From: Phytohabitans kaempferiae
GTDB taxonomy: Bacteria; Actinomycetota; Actinomycetes; Mycobacteriales; Micromonosporaceae
Assembly (NCBI RefSeq): GCF_042433955.1
Contig: NZ_JBHLUH010000009.1
Span: forward strand, 372,001-436,000
Reading direction: 5' to 3'
Length of the DNA stretch: 64,000 nt
The notes under the pieces: model-generated
What the model saw: only the letters and a program-made list of their open reading frames with translations
Databases searched by the model: none
Told to the model about the DNA's origin: nothing
Program-made: the position numbers and the translations under genes
In this document: one piece after another, positions 17,123 through 25,311 of the stretch
Layout of the letters: each line of letters starts with the position of its first letter
Position numbering within the stretch: the first letter of the stretch is position 1

Positions 17123-18726
17123 CAGATCGCCTGCCCGATGGCGTACCCCATGGTCATGCCGGCACCGAGCGTGGCGCCGGCGCCGGGATAGGCCGGGCCG
17201 AACACGCTCGCCGCGACGTTGCCGCAGGCGTACAGGCCGGGCAGCGGTCGCTCCGACGCGTCGAGCACCTGCCCGTCGCGGTCGACCACCGGTCCGCCCT
17301 TGGTGCCGATGCAGCCCAGGTGCAGCTCCACCGCGAAGTACGGGCCGTCGCCGAGCGGGCCGAGGTTGCGGTGCGGCTGGTTGTTGCGGTCGCCCCGGTA
17401 CCGGTCGTACGTCGATTCGCCGCGGTGGAAGTCGGGGTCGACGCCCTTGGCCGCGTTCTCGTTGAAGCGGGCCACCTCGTCGGCCAGGCCGGCCTCGTCG
17501 ACGCCGATCGCGCGGGCCAGCTCCGCCAGCGTGGCCGCCTCGAAGACCCAGTCCGGCTTGGGCGCGTCCGGCGTCAGCGTGCCGACCGAGTACGAGGCGC
17601 GGTACTTCGCGTCGAAGACCAGCCAGCACGGCAGGTTCTCGTACTCGTACGACACCGGGTCGAAGTGCGCCAGGGCCTTGCCGAAGTCGTTGTAGTTCAT
17701 CGCCTCGTTGACGAAGCGGCGCCCCCGGCGGTTGACGATCAGGCTGCCGGGCAGCGTACGGATGCCGCTGGTGGTGCGGTGCAGCGGCTTGCCGTCGTAC
17801 GTGTCGCCGACCACGTCGAGCATCGGGCACCACCACGCCTCGGTCATGTTGCCCAGCGCGGCGCCGACCGACATCGCCATCCGCAGCCCGTCGCCCTCGT
17901 TCGCCGGAGGGCTGCCGGCGGCCCGCATCGGGACGCCGAGGAAGCGGTCGACGTAGGTCTCGTTCCACTCGAAGCCGCCGCTGGCCAGTACGACGCCGAG
18001 CCGCGCGGCGATCCGCTCGGGACCGTCCGGCCCGTCGGCCACCACGCCCACGACCCGGTCCCCCTCGCGCACCAGCTCGCGCGCGGGGGCGGCGGTGCGC
18101 ACCTTCACGCCGTGGCGCAGGCACGCCTCCAGCAGCTCGCCGATCAGGGCCGCGCCCATGCCGACGACGTGGTTCTTGGTGCGCTCGGCGATCAGCGCCC
18201 AGTCCCACCGGTCGAGCGTGTCCATGCCCCACTCGTCCAGCTCGTGCTTGGTGATCGGCACGGTGCTGTGCGTACGGCGCAGGTCGGTGCGGGTCTCGCC
18301 GAGCCGCTTGGAGTCGTAGAGCCCGACCTGGATGGTGCGCCCGCCGGACCGCGCGCCGGCCAGGCCGGGCTGGTAGTCGGGGTGCTCCATGTTGGGCGTG
18401 AACTCCAGGCCGGTCTCGCCCTCCAGGAAGTCGAGCATCGGATTGACCGTGTCGACGTACCGGACCAGCAGCTCCTCGGGGACCCGGTCGAGCGTGAGCG
18501 CGCGCAGGTAGGCCAGCGCGTCCTCGCGGTCGTCCCGCGCGCCCACCTTGGCCGCGTACTTGTTGGCCGGCGCCCAGATCGAGCCGCCCGAGACCACGCT
18601 GGTGCCGCCGAAGACCGGCGCCTTCTCCAGCACCAGCACCGTGCGCCCGCGGGCCGCGGCGCTGAGCGCGGCGGTCAGGCCGCTCGCGCCCGACCCCACG
18701 ACGACCACGTCGAAACTCTCCGCCAT
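17122..18726 (-). CDS. 3-Ketosteroid-delta1-dehydrogenase-like FAD flavoprotein
   Basis: A 534-residue flavoprotein of the fumarate reductase / 3-ketosteroid dehydrogenase family. Seen: dinucleotide-binding GSGASGLTAALSAAARGRTV at residue 11, VLEKAPVFGGTSVVSGGSIW, LASGGFEWN in the middle, and the C-terminal FAD contact PGAGATLGAGMTMGYAIG, which resembles the KstD pattern. KstD enzymes introduce a double bond into ring A of 3-oxosteroids. Here the operon carries importer ATPases and two small proteins, so the substrate may be a different cyclic ketone. The exact reaction cannot be read from sequence. A GGGAGG ribosome site lies before ATG 18726. Confidence 0.75.
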   Translation of the reverse strand: MAESFDVVVVGSGASGLTAALSAAARGRTVLVLEKAPVFGGTSVVSGGSIWAPANKYAAKVGARDDREDALAYLRALTLDRVPEELLVRYVDTVNPMLDFLEGETGLEFTPNMEHPDYQPGLAGARSGGRTIQVGLYDSKRLGETRTDLRRTHSTVPITKHELDEWGMDTLDRWDWALIAERTKNHVVGMGAALIGELLEACLRHGVKVRTAAPARELVREGDRVVGVVADGPDGPERIAARLGVVLASGGFEWNETYVDRFLGVPMRAAGSPPANEGDGLRMAMSVGAALGNMTEAWWCPMLDVVGDTYDGKPLHRTTSGIRTLPGSLIVNRRGRRFVNEAMNYNDFGKALAHFDPVSYEYENLPCWLVFDAKYRASYSVGTLTPDAPKPDWVFEAATLAELARAIGVDEAGLADEVARFNENAAKGVDPDFHRGESTYDRYRGDRNNQPHRNLGPLGDGPYFAVELHLGCIGTKGGPVVDRDGQVLDASERPLPGLYACGNVAASVFGPAYPGAGATLGAGMTMGYAIGQAI

Positions 18727-18769
18727 CAGCCGGCCTCCCGAATGCCGCCGTACCGCACTTCTCGCATGA

Positions 18770-19090
18770 TCATGACTCCGCGGTCGCCGCCGCGTCGGGT
18801 TTCAGGTCGACCCAGACCGCGCGGTTCCAGTCCTTCCACCGCGCCATGATCGACTTGCTCCACTCGGAGGGCTCCTGGCGCATGTACGCCGGAGTGGTCG
18901 CCGCCTCCGGCGTCTCCAGCTCGTAGATCACCAGGTACCTGGCCTCGTGGTCGTGCGCCCGGAACCGCCGGGCGCTGACGAAGCCCGGCGAGGCGAGCTT
19001 CTCCGGCACGTGCTCCTCGTCGTACCAGCGGTTGAACTCTTCGTCGTCGGCCGGGTCGATCTCGACCTGGACGATGAGGACGGCTGCCAT
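18770..19090 (-). CDS. EthD-like ferredoxin-fold protein
   Basis: A 106-residue protein with VLIVQVEIDPADDEEFNRWY and DEEHVPEKLASPGFVSARRF, the pattern of small EthD/dimeric alpha-beta barrel proteins that are often coded beside oxygenases and hydrolases. YLVIYELETPEA forms the next strand. No catalytic role can be assigned; relatives help degrade ethers and polyketide-like compounds. A GGGAGG ribosome site lies 6 nt before ATG 19090. The KstD-like gene starts 43 nt downstream, and a strong hairpin separates this gene from the binding-protein gene upstream. Confidence 0.7.
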   Translation of the reverse strand: MAAVLIVQVEIDPADDEEFNRWYDEEHVPEKLASPGFVSARRFRAHDHEARYLVIYELETPEAATTPAYMRQEPSEWSKSIMARWKDWNRAVWVDLKPDAAATAES

Positions 19091-19111
19091 GCGATGCCTC
19101 CCGACTGTGCC

Positions 19112-19143
19112 GGTCCCTCCCGCCGTCGCCGGCGGGAGGGACC
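19112..19143 (-). terminator. 14-bp perfect hairpin after the binding-protein gene
   Basis: GGTCCCTCCCGCCG (19112-19125) pairs perfectly with CGGCGGGAGGGACC (19130-19143) around a TCGC loop. It lies 5 nt after the stop of the substrate-binding protein gene and 21 nt before the next start on the same strand. No T-tract follows. In solute-importer operons such hairpins often stabilise the abundant binding-protein message or reduce read-through; which applies here is inference. Confidence 0.7.
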
Positions 19144-19148
19144 TCGCT

Positions 19149-20753
19149 TCACTTCTCCAGGAACGCCTTGTCGAACAGCAGCACGTTGCTCGCCGACGAC
19201 TTCATGCCGCGCAGTTGCTTCGAGTAGGCGATGAAGTTCTCGATGCCGGCCAGCACCGCGACGCCGGGGTCGGTCTGCCACGCGGTCTGGATCGCGCCGA
19301 GTGCCTTCTTCTGCCCCTCGACGTCCGTGGCCGCCTTGAGGTCGGCGATCGCCTGGTCCACGGCGGGATTCTTGTAGCCGAGGTAGTTCGACTGGCTGTC
19401 GCTGCGGAACTGGTCCAGCCCGACCCACGGGTTCTCGTCGTTCACGTTCAGGCCCCAGCAGGAGATGTTGTAGTTGCTGGTGGTCAGCACGCGGGTCACG
19501 AGGTCGGAGAGCTGGAGGTTGCCGGTGAAGTTCACCTTGAACCCGGCCTGGGTCAGCTGCGCCTGGACGACAAGAGCGGTCTCCTGCCGTACGGGCGAGC
19601 CGTCGCAGGCGAAGTCGACCGAGCCGTCCCAGCCCTTCTCCGCCTTCACCTCCGCGACGAGCGCCGCCGCCTTGGCCGGGTCGTGCGCCACGCCCTTCTC
19701 CCCGAGTGCCAGCGGGGAGTTGGCGTGGATGAGGTCGGGCGTGGGCAGGCCCTTGCCGCTGTTGGCCCGCTGGTCGATGAGGGTCGTGTCGAGCGCGAGC
19801 TGGATCGCCAGCCGCACCCGGGGATCGGTGGTCGGAGGGTTCGAGCCCTGCACGCCGGAGTTGAGCGCGAGCGCCTCGCCCGCGTTCTGCACCTGCGAGT
19901 AGCCGGTGTAGCCCGCCTCCTTCGCCTGGCCGATCACCATTGGCTCGCGCAGGAAGCCGAGCTGGATCTCGTCCTGCTGGAGCGCCTCGTACGTGGCCGC
20001 GGCCCCGCTGATGAAGACGAACCGCAGCTGCTCGATGCAGACCGGGCCGCCCCAGTAGTCGGTGCGCGCCTTGAGCACGATCTCCTCGCCGGGCGCGTAC
20101 TTCTCCGGGACGAACGGGCCGACCCCGGCTCCGGTCGGCATCTTGTTGAGCTCGTCGGGACTCATCGAGGCCACGACGCGGGGGTTGACGATCATGCCGG
20201 TACCGCCCGCGAGTACCGCCGGGAAGCCACCGAACGGCGACGTCAGCTTGATGTTCAGGGTGAGGTCGTCGACCGGGTCGGCGGAGGCGACGGTCGCCGC
20301 CAGCGAGCGCGGGGTCGCGTTCGTACCGGTCTTGGTCCGCTCGATGTTCGCCTTCACGTCGGCCGCGGTGAGCGTCTCACCGTTGCTGTACTTGACGTTT
20401 GGGCGAAGCTTCAGGACCCAGTTGAGATTGTCTGCCGTGGACAGTGATTCCGCCACCTGCGGCACGACCTTGCCCGACTTCTGGTCGTAGCGCATCAAGG
20501 TGTCATAGATGGCGGCCAACTCGGTGTCGCCGGTGCGGCCGGTGCCGCCGGTGACCGTCGGGTCGAGGCCCTTTGCCTCGGAGAGCACGCCCATCGTCAC
20601 GCTGCCGCCGACACGGTCGGCGGTGCAGGTCGCATCGTTTTCAGTTGGGTTTGAAGGGTTGGCCGTCGTTTCTGTGCCGCCCCCGCCGCATGCGGCGAGC
20701 AGGGTGCCGGTCAGTACGAATGCAGCCAAGGTCTTGGTTCGAAGCACGCTCAT
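19149..20753 (-). CDS. ABC transporter substrate-binding lipoprotein, family 5
   Basis: A 534-residue extracellular binding lipoprotein of the peptide/nickel class (SBP_bac_5). Lipobox LLAAC with lipidated cysteine 22, then GGSVTMGVLSEAKGLDPT, VAESLSTADNLNWVLKLRPN, LRPNVKYSNGETLTAADVKA and the middle-domain MIVNPRVVASMSPDEL. It should capture the solute for the permeases at 12435-14694 and ATPases at 14842-16820. It is the first gene of this minus-strand operon. Upstream, TTGACA (20813 to 20808) and TAACTT (20789 to 20784) flank an 18-nt spacer that contains a KstR2-like palindrome, so repression by KstR2 or its paralogue is predicted. Confidence 0.9.
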   Translation of the reverse strand: MSVLRTKTLAAFVLTGTLLAACGGGGTETTANPSNPTENDATCTADRVGGSVTMGVLSEAKGLDPTVTGGTGRTGDTELAAIYDTLMRYDQKSGKVVPQVAESLSTADNLNWVLKLRPNVKYSNGETLTAADVKANIERTKTGTNATPRSLAATVASADPVDDLTLNIKLTSPFGGFPAVLAGGTGMIVNPRVVASMSPDELNKMPTGAGVGPFVPEKYAPGEEIVLKARTDYWGGPVCIEQLRFVFISGAAATYEALQQDEIQLGFLREPMVIGQAKEAGYTGYSQVQNAGEALALNSGVQGSNPPTTDPRVRLAIQLALDTTLIDQRANSGKGLPTPDLIHANSPLALGEKGVAHDPAKAAALVAEVKAEKGWDGSVDFACDGSPVRQETALVVQAQLTQAGFKVNFTGNLQLSDLVTRVLTTSNYNISCWGLNVNDENPWVGLDQFRSDSQSNYLGYKNPAVDQAIADLKAATDVEGQKKALGAIQTAWQTDPGVAVLAGIENFIAYSKQLRGMKSSASNVLLFDKAFLEK

Positions 20754-20783
20754 GCTGGGCTCCTTGGACCGCTGCGTGCCGCG

Positions 20784-20813
20784 AAGTTACCAACAAAGCG
20801 CTTGCTTTGTCAA
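20784..20813 (-). promoter_or_regulatory. Promoter with KstR2-like operator in the spacer
   Basis: On the minus strand, -35 TTGACA (20813-20808), an 18-nt spacer and -10 TAACTT (20789-20784). The spacer holds ACAAAGCGCTTGCT (20793-20806), one mismatch from AnCAAGnnCTTGnT, inside a wider inverted repeat ACAAAGC/GCTTTGT (20793-20810). The arrangement suits repression of the binding-protein operon. Confidence 0.8.
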
Positions 20814-20842
20814 CGAGCCGTTAACACTGCTGAAGCGCCCCG

Positions 20843-20872
20843 TTGACATGGGCCGCACGCCGTATGTAGCTT
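20843..20872 (+). promoter_or_regulatory. Promoter of the LLM/SDR operon
   Basis: TTGACA at 20843-20848, an 18-nt spacer and TAGCTT at 20867-20872 precede the LLM gene at 20949. The KstR2-like palindrome ends 36 nt upstream of this -35, so direct repression is less certain than for the divergent gene. Confidence 0.6.
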
Positions 20873-20948
20873 CCCGATACACCACGCACTGATCATCTCC
20901 GCGGGGCCATCAGGCCGGCTGTTTCCGGCCACGGAAGGAGGCCCGACG

Positions 20949-21980
20949 ATGGAGTTCGGCTGGGACATCCCAAACGTCCACCACGGTTTCGGACTCGACT
21001 CGTACGCCGTCGGCGACCGCTACAGCGAAGGCGTCGCCGTCAACATCGACACGTTCCGGTACGCGGTCGAACGGGCCGAACGGATCGGCTTCGGCGCCAT
21101 CTGGGTCGCCGACCATGTCCTGTTCCCCGACAAGTCCGCCGCTTCGCATCCACTCGGATACCGCGCGAACACCGGCCGGGCCGACGACAACGCGGGCGAG
21201 GGAAACAACGTCCGCTCCGGCGACCCGACGTTCGAGGCCATCACGACGATGAGCTTCCTCGCCGGCCGCACCTCGAAGGTGCGCATCGGCGTCGGCGTGC
21301 TCGTCATCCCGTACCGCAATCCGGTGCTCACCGCGAAGATGCTCGCCACGCTCGACGTGCTCTCCGAGGGGCGCATCATCCTCGCCGCCGGAGTCGGCTG
21401 GCTCAAGGAGGCGTTCGAGGCGCTGGGGGCGGACTACGCGCACCGCGGGGCGGTCACCGACGAGTACCTCGACATCATGAAGGTCATCTGGCAGGACCCG
21501 AGCCCGTCCTACACCGGCCGGTTCTACACGCTCCCGCCGGGCCTCCAGTACAACCCCCGGCCGGTGCAGAAACCGCACATCCCGATCTGGATCGGCGGCG
21601 TCTCCCGCCCCGCGCTGCGCCGGGCGGCCACTCGCGGCAGCGGCTGGCTCGGCGTGTACCAGACGCCGGAGGCCACCGCCGAGATGCACGCGACCCTGCG
21701 GGACCTGTTACGGCGGGCCGACCGCTCCGACGCGGAGTTCACCTTCGCGCACCGGCTGCGCTTCCAGGTCACCGACGCGGACGGCGGCGACCAGCCGTGC
21801 ATCGGCTCGCCCCAGAAGATCGCGGACAGCATCCGCCGCTACCACGACCTGGGCGTCGGGCACCTCCAGCTCGCCCCGCCCCCCGGCCCCACGACCGCCG
21901 ACCTGCTGGAGCAGGCCGACCGGTTCGCCGAGCAGGTCCGGCCGCTCATCGCCGACCTCTGGCCCGGCCGCACCGACTAG
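20949..21980 (+). CDS. LLM-class flavin-dependent oxidoreductase
   Basis: A 343-residue luciferase-like TIM-barrel oxidoreductase. Seen: VAVNIDTFRYAVERAERIGF, IWVADHVLFPDK, FLAGRTSKVRIGVGVLVIPY, LAAGVGWLKEAFEALG and PIWIGGVSRPALRRAATRGS. It would use reduced FMN or F420. ATG 20949 follows GGAAGGAGG (20934-20942). It is divergent from the importer binding-protein gene and cotranscribed with the SDR 17 nt downstream. The smaller LLM protein at 3562-4449 shares the same blocks, so both may act on ring ketones of related intermediates (inference). Confidence 0.87.
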   Translation: MEFGWDIPNVHHGFGLDSYAVGDRYSEGVAVNIDTFRYAVERAERIGFGAIWVADHVLFPDKSAASHPLGYRANTGRADDNAGEGNNVRSGDPTFEAITTMSFLAGRTSKVRIGVGVLVIPYRNPVLTAKMLATLDVLSEGRIILAAGVGWLKEAFEALGADYAHRGAVTDEYLDIMKVIWQDPSPSYTGRFYTLPPGLQYNPRPVQKPHIPIWIGGVSRPALRRAATRGSGWLGVYQTPEATAEMHATLRDLLRRADRSDAEFTFAHRLRFQVTDADGGDQPCIGSPQKIADSIRRYHDLGVGHLQLAPPPGPTTADLLEQADRFAEQVRPLIADLWPGRTD

Positions 21981-21997
21981 CCCGCCTGGAGGTCTCG

Positions 21998-22762
21998 ATG
22001 ATCAGGTACGACTTGACCGGCGACCGCGCGGTGGTGACCGGCGCCGCCGCCGGCATCGGCCGGGCGATCGCGGCCCGGCTCGCCGCCGAGGGCTGCCACG
22101 TCGCGCTGCTCGACGTCGACGAGGAGGGCGCGGCCGCGGCGGCCGCCGCCCTCGACGCGGGGCCTGAGGGCAGCCGTGCCATCGCCGTACGCTGCGACGT
22201 GCGCTCCACCGCCGACGTGCGCGCCGCCGTCGCCCGGGTCGACGCCGAGCTCGGCGGCATCGACATCCTCGTCAACAACGCCGGCATCATGGGCCCCATC
22301 CTGCCCACGGCCGAGTACCCCGAGGACGACTTCCAGCGCGTGGTCGACATCAACCTGATGGGCACGTACCGGATGACCCACGTGGTGCTGCCGCAGATGG
22401 TCGCGCGGGGCCGGGGCCGGATCGTCAACATCGCCTCCATCTCCGGCAAGGAGGGCAACCCGATGATGCCCGCGTACGCCGCCTCGAAGGCCGGCGTCGT
22501 CGGCATGACCAAGTCGGTCGGCAAGGAGCTGGCGCGCACCGGCGTCGTGGTCAACTGCATCACGCCCGGCGGCGTCGGCAACACCGACATCCTCGGGAGC
22601 GTCCCGCTCTCCGCGGCGGACGGCAAGGTGCCGCCCCCGCCGATGGGCCGCCTGGCCGAGCCGGAGGAGGTGGCCGCGATGACCGCGTACCTCTGCTGCG
22701 CCGAGGTCTCCTACACCACCGGGGCGGTCTTCGACCTCTCCGGCGGCCGAGCGATGTACTAG
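21998..22762 (+). CDS. Short-chain dehydrogenase/reductase
   Basis: A 254-residue classical SDR. Cofactor site VTGAAAGIGRAIAARLAAEG, LDVDEEG at the end of the second strand (NAD preference), NNAGIMGP, catalytic serine in IASISGKEGNP, and YAASKAGVVGMTK with the tyrosine-lysine pair. It would oxidise or reduce a ring or side-chain alcohol/ketone. ATG 21998 is preceded by TGGAGG at 21987-21992. It is second in the LLM operon and last before a 1.2-kb gene-poor gap. The substrate cannot be told from the sequence. Confidence 0.88.
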   Translation: MIRYDLTGDRAVVTGAAAGIGRAIAARLAAEGCHVALLDVDEEGAAAAAAALDAGPEGSRAIAVRCDVRSTADVRAAVARVDAELGGIDILVNNAGIMGPILPTAEYPEDDFQRVVDINLMGTYRMTHVVLPQMVARGRGRIVNIASISGKEGNPMMPAYAASKAGVVGMTKSVGKELARTGVVVNCITPGGVGNTDILGSVPLSAADGKVPPPPMGRLAEPEEVAAMTAYLCCAEVSYTTGAVFDLSGGRAMY

Positions 22763-22849
22763 CAAGCCTTCGGGGCCGAGTTCTGAGTGGATCGCACAGC
22801 ATCCACGCGCGTCGAGCTAGCCGCAGATCGGTCATCGCGGCCCCGTCAG

Positions 22850-22931
22850 GATGATCATGGGTTCTGCGGCGGTGACCATGGTGTCTGCCGCAGGTTTCGC
22901 CCGGAATGTCGTCGCACATCCCATGGTCATC
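22850..22931 (+). repeat. 82-bp element with terminal inverted repeats, copy 1
   Basis: Begins GATGATCATGGG and ends CCCATGGTCATC, near-perfect terminal inverted repeats of 12 bp. Inside, TGCGGC and GCCGCA flank a core around ACCATGGT, so the element can fold. A second copy of exactly the same length lies inverted at 62510-62591, differing at five bases. One frame is open through both copies and starts ATG at 22851 here, giving a 42-residue open frame to 22979 whose first 27 residues nearly match the other copy. Three of the five differences are silent in that frame. It may be a small non-autonomous mobile element or a small peptide or RNA gene. Confidence 0.85.
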
Positions 22932-23107
22932 GCCGAAAGGGGGCTCGCCTGGGCGCGAACAACACCCTTTCGTGAGTGAGGACCCCAAAGTCCACCGGAT
23001 GGTCAGCCCGGGACCGAGGCCCGCGTTGGGCCGGGTCTAGAGAGGTTTCGGGGTCGAGGTGGTCGCGTGGCTGGGCCGCGTTCGGACCACGTGTCGTCTG
23101 TGGGAGA

Positions 23108-23634
23108 AGCTGTCGAGCTGGGCGCACCGGTGCGCCCAACCGCCGGGACGGTCGCCGGATGCTGGGGCTGGTGGTGTGGATGCTGGGTCTGGTGGGCCAG
23201 CGGCGCCGGATCCGGCGGGGTGTGTGTGGGCGTTGTCGGGGACATAGCCCTTTCAAACCGGCCGCAAGGGTCTATGTCCCTGACATAGCCCCCCTTTTTG
23301 CGAAGGCGACCAGGCCGGGCGGCGGCGTGACAACAGGGCCGGTGTGGGCACGCGCGAGCGGGCTGACCGGCTTTCGATGTGGAGGCCCGGCCGTCAGGCC
23401 GCACGCCGACGCGGCGAGCCAGCGCCCCACACGCCAGTGAACACGGTTCTCGCGGCGAGGCTGCGGGGTCTAGGCGACCTGTGGCGTCATAGCAGCCATG
23501 GCTCGTCTTGATCCGGGGGTCGCCCTGCCTGGTGGGTATACCGGGCCGCCGGTCCAACGAACTATCCCGACCTATCGCGCAACTGAGGGAGCGTGCCGGC
23601 GATTGGGCGCGTTGGTGCGCCCAGCTCGACAGCT
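23108..23634. repeat. Inverted pair of about 40 bp around a palindrome
   Basis: AGCTGTCGAGCTGGGCGCACC at 23108-23128 recurs on the opposite strand at 23614-23634, and similarity continues for about 18 bp more on the inner side. The first copy contains the perfect 18-bp palindrome GGGCGCACCGGTGCGCCC (23120-23137). The pair encloses the hairpin at 23239-23299. No gene is visible between the arms. Confidence 0.8.
23239..23299 (+). terminator. Large hairpin followed by T-tract
   Basis: GGGACATAG (23239-23247) pairs with CTATGTCCC (23272-23280), extended inward by CCCTT/AAGGG across one bulged T. A third partial copy, GACATAGCCCCCC, at 23282-23294 runs into TTTTT (23295-23299). This looks like a rho-independent terminator on the plus strand, possibly for the SDR operon ending at 22762, though it lies about 480 nt away. 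Confidence 0.55.
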
Positions 23635-23701
23635 CTGTTGAACGCAGACCCGACCCGACCGCCCGGGACCGAGGCCCGTCCACGTTGGGCTGGGCCGGGA
23701 T

Positions 23702-23902
23702 CGTGGGGACGCGGAGGGCGAGGCCGCGGGAGCAGCGGCCCGGAGCGCGACGGGCATCGCGGCAGCTCCCCTCAGTCACGCCGGAATCGAACCGCGACGC
23801 AAAGCGCGAACATCGACCGCGAAAGATCTCTAGATCGTGGGCACGCGGAAGGTGAGGCCGCGGGAGCGGCGGTCTGTAGCGCGGCGGGCATCGCGGTAGC
23901 TC
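23702..23902 (-). repeat. 67-bp repeat family, copies A and B
   Basis: Two ungapped direct copies, 23702-23768 and 23836-23902, share CGTGGG..ACGCGGA, GAGGCCGCGGGAGC and GGGCATCGCGG.AGCTC. Related copies lie at 33724-33790 and, inverted, near 62415-62480. Read on the minus strand all four would give an alanine/proline-rich stretch around AAPAASPSA, but no gene signals accompany them, so they are treated as noncoding repeats. Confidence 0.8.
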
Positions 23903-23941
23903 GGATCCGGCCTTGGGACGGGCAAGATGGACGTGCGGGGG

Positions 23942-25174
23942 TCAGGAGAGGCGTTCGAGCACCATCGCCATGCCCTGGCCGCCGGCCGTGCACATCGTCT
24001 CCAGCCCGAACTGCCGGTCGGCGTCGCGCAGTGCGTGGATCAGCGTCGTGGTGATCCGGGCGCCGGTCATGCCGAACGGATGCCCGACCGCGATCGCTCC
24101 ACCATGGACGTTCACCTTGTCCAGCTCCAGCCCGAGCTGGCGGCAGGCGGGCACCACCTGTGCGGCGAACGCCTCGTTCATCTCCACCAGGTCGATGTCG
24201 GCGACGCCGAGCCCGGCAAGGTCGAGCGCTCGCCGGCTGGCCTCCACCGGCCCGAGCCCCATGACCTCCGGGCTGAGCGCGGAGACAGCCGTGGAGACGA
24301 TCCGGGCCAACGGCGTGAGGCCGAGCTCGGCCGCGCGGGAATCGCTCATCACGACCAGCGCGGCGGCGCCGTCGTTGAGCGGGCAGCAGTTGCCGGCGGT
24401 GACCGTGCCGTTCGGCCGGAATACCGGGTCGAGCGCGGCCAGCGCCTCGCGCCGCACGCCCGGCCTCGGGCCGTCGTCAGCCGTGACCACGCGCCCGTCC
24501 GGCAGCGTCACCGGCGTGATGTCGGCGGCCCAGAAGCCGTCCGCGATCGCCTTCTCCGCGCGGTTCTGGCTCAGCGCGGCGTACTCGTCCTGCTCGGCGC
24601 GGGTCACGCCGCACAGCTCGGCCACGTTCTCCGCGGTCTGCCCCATCGCCACGTACGCGTCCGGCAGTTCGCCCGCGTCGCGCGGGTCGGTCCACGGCGC
24701 CTCGCTGCCGGTCGCCCGCCGGCCGGTGCGCTCCTGCGCCTCCGCGTACCGGGGGTTGTGGCTGCCCGGCGCTCCGTCGGACTTGCCGGCGCCGTACCGG
24801 GACACGCTCTCCACGCCGACCGAGAGGAAGGCGTGCCCCTCCCCCGCCCTGATGGCGTGCGCCGCCATCCGCGTGGTCTGGAGCGAGGAAGCGCAGTACC
24901 GGTTGACGGTCGTGCCGGCGGTGCCGTCGAGCCCGAGGCCGATCGCCACCATCCGGCCGAGGTTGTACCCCTGCTCGCCGGCGGGCTGCGCGCAGCCGAG
25001 CAGCACGTCCTCGATCGCCGTCCGGTCGAGCGCGGGCACCTGCGCCAGCGCCGCGTCGGCCATCGCCACCGCGAGGTCGTCCGCGCGGACGTCGGCCAGG
25101 GAACCCTTGCGCGCGCGGCCGATCGGCGACCGGGCCGCCGCCACGATGACCGCCTGCGGACCGTGTCGATGCAT
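23942..25174 (-). CDS. Thiolase (acetyl-CoA acyltransferase), probable HIP-pathway step
   Basis: A 410-residue thiolase. Nucleophile cysteine 94 in VNRYCASSLQ, then NEAFAAQ, GGAIAVGHPFGMTGAR with the catalytic histidine, and TMCTAGGQGMAMVLERL with the second cysteine. It cleaves 3-ketoacyl-CoA with coenzyme A, releasing acetyl- or propionyl-CoA. The mycobacterial KstR2 regulon uses FadA6 here; this protein has the same role by context but its blocks differ, so no symbol is given. ATG 25174 lies 6 nt after a -10 TAGGCT (25186 to 25181 on the minus strand), so the mRNA is probably leaderless. A full-consensus operator lies immediately upstream. Confidence 0.87.
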   Translation of the reverse strand: MHRHGPQAVIVAAARSPIGRARKGSLADVRADDLAVAMADAALAQVPALDRTAIEDVLLGCAQPAGEQGYNLGRMVAIGLGLDGTAGTTVNRYCASSLQTTRMAAHAIRAGEGHAFLSVGVESVSRYGAGKSDGAPGSHNPRYAEAQERTGRRATGSEAPWTDPRDAGELPDAYVAMGQTAENVAELCGVTRAEQDEYAALSQNRAEKAIADGFWAADITPVTLPDGRVVTADDGPRPGVRREALAALDPVFRPNGTVTAGNCCPLNDGAAALVVMSDSRAAELGLTPLARIVSTAVSALSPEVMGLGPVEASRRALDLAGLGVADIDLVEMNEAFAAQVVPACRQLGLELDKVNVHGGAIAVGHPFGMTGARITTTLIHALRDADRQFGLETMCTAGGQGMAMVLERLS

Positions 25175-25180
25175 GCCCGC

Positions 25181-25203
25181 AGCCTACCTAACAAGCGCTT
25201 GGT
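25181..25203 (-). promoter_or_regulatory. KstR2-type operator and leaderless promoter of the thiolase gene
   Basis: AACAAGCGCTTGGT at 25190-25203 matches AnCAAGnnCTTGnT. On the minus strand the -10 TAGGCT (25186-25181) ends exactly 6 nt before ATG 25174. The -35 region is weak. The divergent monooxygenase operon begins 109 nt away, so the same site could influence it. Confidence 0.82.
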
Positions 25204-25311
25204 ACACCAGCGTGCGCCGGCGGCGTCCCGGGACACGAGGCCTTGTTCTGCTGAGGAGAAAAGCACGGCGCCCCACCATTCTCCTTGCCAGAACCGCGTT
25301 ACGTTCCCGGC

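Larger units (their letters stand above)
22763..23941. other. Gene-poor, repeat-rich spacer
   Basis: About 1.18 kb lacking a convincing protein gene: open frames are short, in conflict, and do not show the codon pattern of neighbouring genes. It contains one copy of the 82-bp inverted-repeat element (22850-22931), an inverted pair of about 40 bp (23108-23146 and 23596-23634), a direct repeat around CCCGGGACCGAGGCCCG (near 23008 and 23663), a large hairpin with a following T-tract (23239-23299), and two copies of a 67-bp repeat (23702-23768, 23836-23902). A/T runs make it less GC-rich than the genes. Confidence 0.8.

Noticed and set aside
17122..18726. Calling the flavoprotein a true KstD
   Set aside because: The family fits, but the genomic partners are unusual and the substrate-binding residues cannot be verified by reading alone.
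22851..22979. 42-residue open frame inside the 82-bp element as a definite gene
   Set aside because: It has conserved codons but no clear ribosome site or promoter; kept as a property of the repeat and as a finding.
23572..23993. Two short minus-strand frames sharing AAPAASPSA
   Set aside because: The likeness comes from the 67-bp noncoding repeat; no ribosome sites, and the frames conflict with other repeats.
23942..25174. Naming the thiolase fadA6
   Set aside because: The active-site surroundings (NRYCASSLQ) differ from FadA6 and FadA5 as I know them; the role is likely but the symbol is not secure.
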